From contig LXTK01000171.1 in assembly GCA_001643475.1 (NCBI GenBank), positions 1 to 5,357 of the forward strand: a stretch of DNA of 5,357 bases, read 5' to 3'. The stretch comes from Proteobacteria bacterium SPGG2 (GTDB taxonomy: Bacteria; Pseudomonadota; Gammaproteobacteria; Acidiferrobacterales; SPGG2). Shown here in pieces: positions 3,850-5,357 of this stretch. A model generated the notes under the pieces. It was not told where the DNA came from, ran no database searches, and saw only the letters and a program-made list of their open reading frames with translations. The position numbers were made by a program, and so were the translations under genes. Position 1 is the stretch's first letter, and each line of letters begins with the position of its first letter.

Positions 3850-5357
3850 GTGAGCATAAAAAAAATTCTATTTGTAGTCGTTATCGTCGCCCTAATCGTT
3901 GCCTTCTTTGCCTTTGACCTCGGTCAGTATTTCAGCCTGGAGTATTTCAAGGCACAGCAAGCAAACATTATGGCTTACTACCAGGCCAATCGTTGGCAGA
4001 CGATCCTGATCTTTTTTGTCATCTATGTCGCCGTGACTGGTCTGTCATTACCGGGGGCCGTAATCATGACCCTGGTGGCGGGCGCCATTTTTGGGCTCCT
4101 ATGGGCGACGGTGATTGTGTCGTTCGCCTCTAGCATAGGCGCTACCTTGGCGCTCCTGGTTTCACGCTTCCTACTGCGCGATTGGGTTCAGAATAAGTTC
4201 GGCGATCGCCTGCAGACAATCAATGACGGCATAAAAAAGGATGGCGCATTCTATCTGTTTACCCTGCGGTTGGTACCGGCATTTCCGTTCTTCGTTATCA
4301 ACTTGATCATGGGGTTGACGCCGATTCGAACTCTGGTTTTTTATCTTGTCAGCCAGATCGGTATGCTGGCCGGCACCATTGTCTACGTCAATGCGGGCAC
4401 GCAGATCGCAAAGATCGAAAGCCTGAGCGGTATTCTATCACCGGGGCTGATAATTTCTTTTACGCTGCTCGGTATTTTTCCGCTGATCGCCAAAAAGGTT
4501 GTCGAATTTATCAAGGCCCGTAAGGCCTTGCGCGACTATCCCAAGCCGAAAACATTCGATCGCAATATGATTGTTATCGGCGCCGGCTCCGCCGGTTTGG
4601 TGGCGTCCTATATTGCGGCTGCAGTAAAGGCAAAGGTTACTTTGATAGAGAAAAATAGGATGGGGGGTGATTGCCTAAATACCGGCTGCGTACCGTCAAA
4701 GGCACTGATTCGCTCGGCAAAATTTCTTTCTCACGCAAAACGGGCCAAGGAATTTGGGTTCCGATCAGCCAGCGTCGACTTCGATTTTGCTGAAGTCATG
4801 GAACGGGTTCAACGTGTAATCAAAACCGTAGAACCCCATGACTCGGTGGAACGCTATACCAAACTTGGCGTGGAATGTATCGAAGGCAAGGCGACTATCA
4901 CGTCTCCCTATACGGTGGAAGTGAATGGGCAAACCTTGACTACCCGTAGCATCGTGATTGCTGCCGGCGGCGAGCCGTTTGTGCCACCCATTCCCGGCAT
5001 CGAGGATGTCGGCTACCTCACGTCCGATACCGTATGGGATCTACGAAAACTACCACGGCGCTTGGTGGTACTCGGGGGCGGCCCCATCGGCTCCGAGTTG
5101 GCACAAGCATTTGCCCGCTTTGGTAGCCAGGTAACACAAATAGAAATGCTGCCGCGGATACTGATACATGAGGACCCGGAGATCTCGGAGATGGTCGCCA
5201 AGCAATTCCGGGCCGAGGGTATCGACGTACGTGTCGACCACAAGGCAAAAGAGTTTCTGGTTGAAAACGGCCAGAAGGTGGTGATCTGCGAACACCAAGG
5301 CAAGGACGTGCGCATAGAGTTCGATGAATTGCTTGCGGCAGTCGGGCGAGTGGCCCG
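3850..5357 (+). CDS. VTT membrane domain fused to FAD-dependent disulfide oxidoreductase, N-terminal part
   Basis: 502 residues are visible and the gene runs off the right edge. Residues 1-230 form a DedA/TVP38-TMEM64-type (VTT, 'SNARE-associated') membrane domain. It has an N-terminal helix at 6-22, hydrophobic segments at about 50-66, 69-105, 133-155, 162-180 and 196-215, the G-x-x-F-G motif at 78-82, and the signature R140-x2-P143-x2-P146-x4-N151-x3-G155. From residue 240 a class I pyridine nucleotide-disulfide oxidoreductase begins: FAD-binding GAGSAG (244-249), the redox disulfide C275-LNTG-C280 followed by V-P-S-K, IAAGGEPFVPPIPG (second FAD contact) and NAD(P)-binding GGGPIG (409-414). 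The missing end should hold the second FAD motif and the dimerisation domain. Bacterial fusions of this kind are known. The flavoprotein half resembles mercuric reductase and dihydrolipoamide dehydrogenase, but lacks a visible HMA domain, and its substrate cannot be told. It would work on the cytoplasmic face of the inner membrane. Confidence 0.93.
   Translation, partial: MSIKKILFVVVIVALIVAFFAFDLGQYFSLEYFKAQQANIMAYYQANRWQTILIFFVIYVAVTGLSLPGAVIMTLVAGAIFGLLWATVIVSFASSIGATLALLVSRFLLRDWVQNKFGDRLQTINDGIKKDGAFYLFTLRLVPAFPFFVINLIMGLTPIRTLVFYLVSQIGMLAGTIVYVNAGTQIAKIESLSGILSPGLIISFTLLGIFPLIAKKVVEFIKARKALRDYPKPKTFDRNMIVIGAGSAGLVASYIAAAVKAKVTLIEKNRMGGDCLNTGCVPSKALIRSAKFLSHAKRAKEFGFRSASVDFDFAEVMERVQRVIKTVEPHDSVERYTKLGVECIEGKATITSPYTVEVNGQTLTTRSIVIAAGGEPFVPPIPGIEDVGYLTSDTVWDLRKLPRRLVVLGGGPIGSELAQAFARFGSQVTQIEMLPRILIHEDPEISEMVAKQFRAEGIDVRVDHKAKEFLVENGQKVVICEHQGKDVRIEFDELLAAVGRVA

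Noticed and set aside
1592..4210. GGCGATCGCC at 1592-1601 and 4201-4210, the HIP1 palindrome common in cyanobacteria
   Set aside because: Only two copies in 5.4 kb, both within predicted coding sequence, and the gene content does not point to a cyanobacterium. Worth a genome-wide count but not a feature.
5013..5315. Three minus-strand ORFs inside the oxidoreductase region
   Set aside because: They lie opposite the NAD(P)-binding domain of the fusion protein, whose motifs are unmistakable. They are shadows.

Overview
The window looks like chromosomal DNA of a Gram-negative bacterium. It encodes an outer-membrane beta-barrel protein with a signal peptide, two other Sec-type exported proteins, and a cytoplasmic-membrane VTT/flavoprotein oxidoreductase. 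A gammaproteobacterium is my best guess, because VTT-oxidoreductase fusions and small OmpA-like barrels are familiar there, but there is no rRNA or marker gene to prove it. Base composition is close to balanced. I see no tRNA, rRNA, CRISPR array, insertion sequence or phage gene.

Layout. (1) Bases 1-226, minus strand: the first 75 residues of a small outer-membrane barrel protein whose 3' end lies outside the window. (2) 410-1060, minus strand: a 216-residue membrane protein with a tandemly duplicated two-helix unit (each copy carrying GANLP), followed by about three ankyrin repeats. It lies 183 bases upstream of the barrel gene in the same direction. (3) 1061-1345: non-coding as far as I can see, with one GC-rich inverted repeat. 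(4) 1346-1636, plus strand: two overlapping short ORFs in different frames, one of them lipoprotein-like. Neither is certain. (5) 1653-2648, minus strand: a 331-residue exported protein of unknown function with four cysteines and a strongly lysine-rich tail. (6) 2897-3484, plus strand: a 195-residue exported, basic protein divergent from the previous gene. Its signal peptide is only complete if translation starts at an ATA codon. Protein-like sequence continues in other frames to about 3700, suggesting a frameshifted or decaying longer gene. (7) 3850-5357, plus strand: the first 502 residues of a VTT (DedA/TVP38-like) membrane domain fused to an FAD-dependent pyridine nucleotide-disulfide oxidoreductase, open at the right edge.

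How the parts relate. The two exported proteins in (5) and (6) share a similar plan: signal peptide, short beta-rich N-terminal part, basic segment, and a C-x(5-6)-WG-x(4-6)-C motif. They may be distant paralogs transcribed away from a common intergenic region. The barrel and ankyrin genes are co-oriented but widely spaced, so an operon is not assured. Apart from the VTT-oxidoreductase and the barrel, no gene here can be given a biochemical role from sequence alone. The least familiar elements are the duplicated GANLP hairpin joined to ankyrin repeats, and the divergent pair of cysteine-bearing basic exported proteins.
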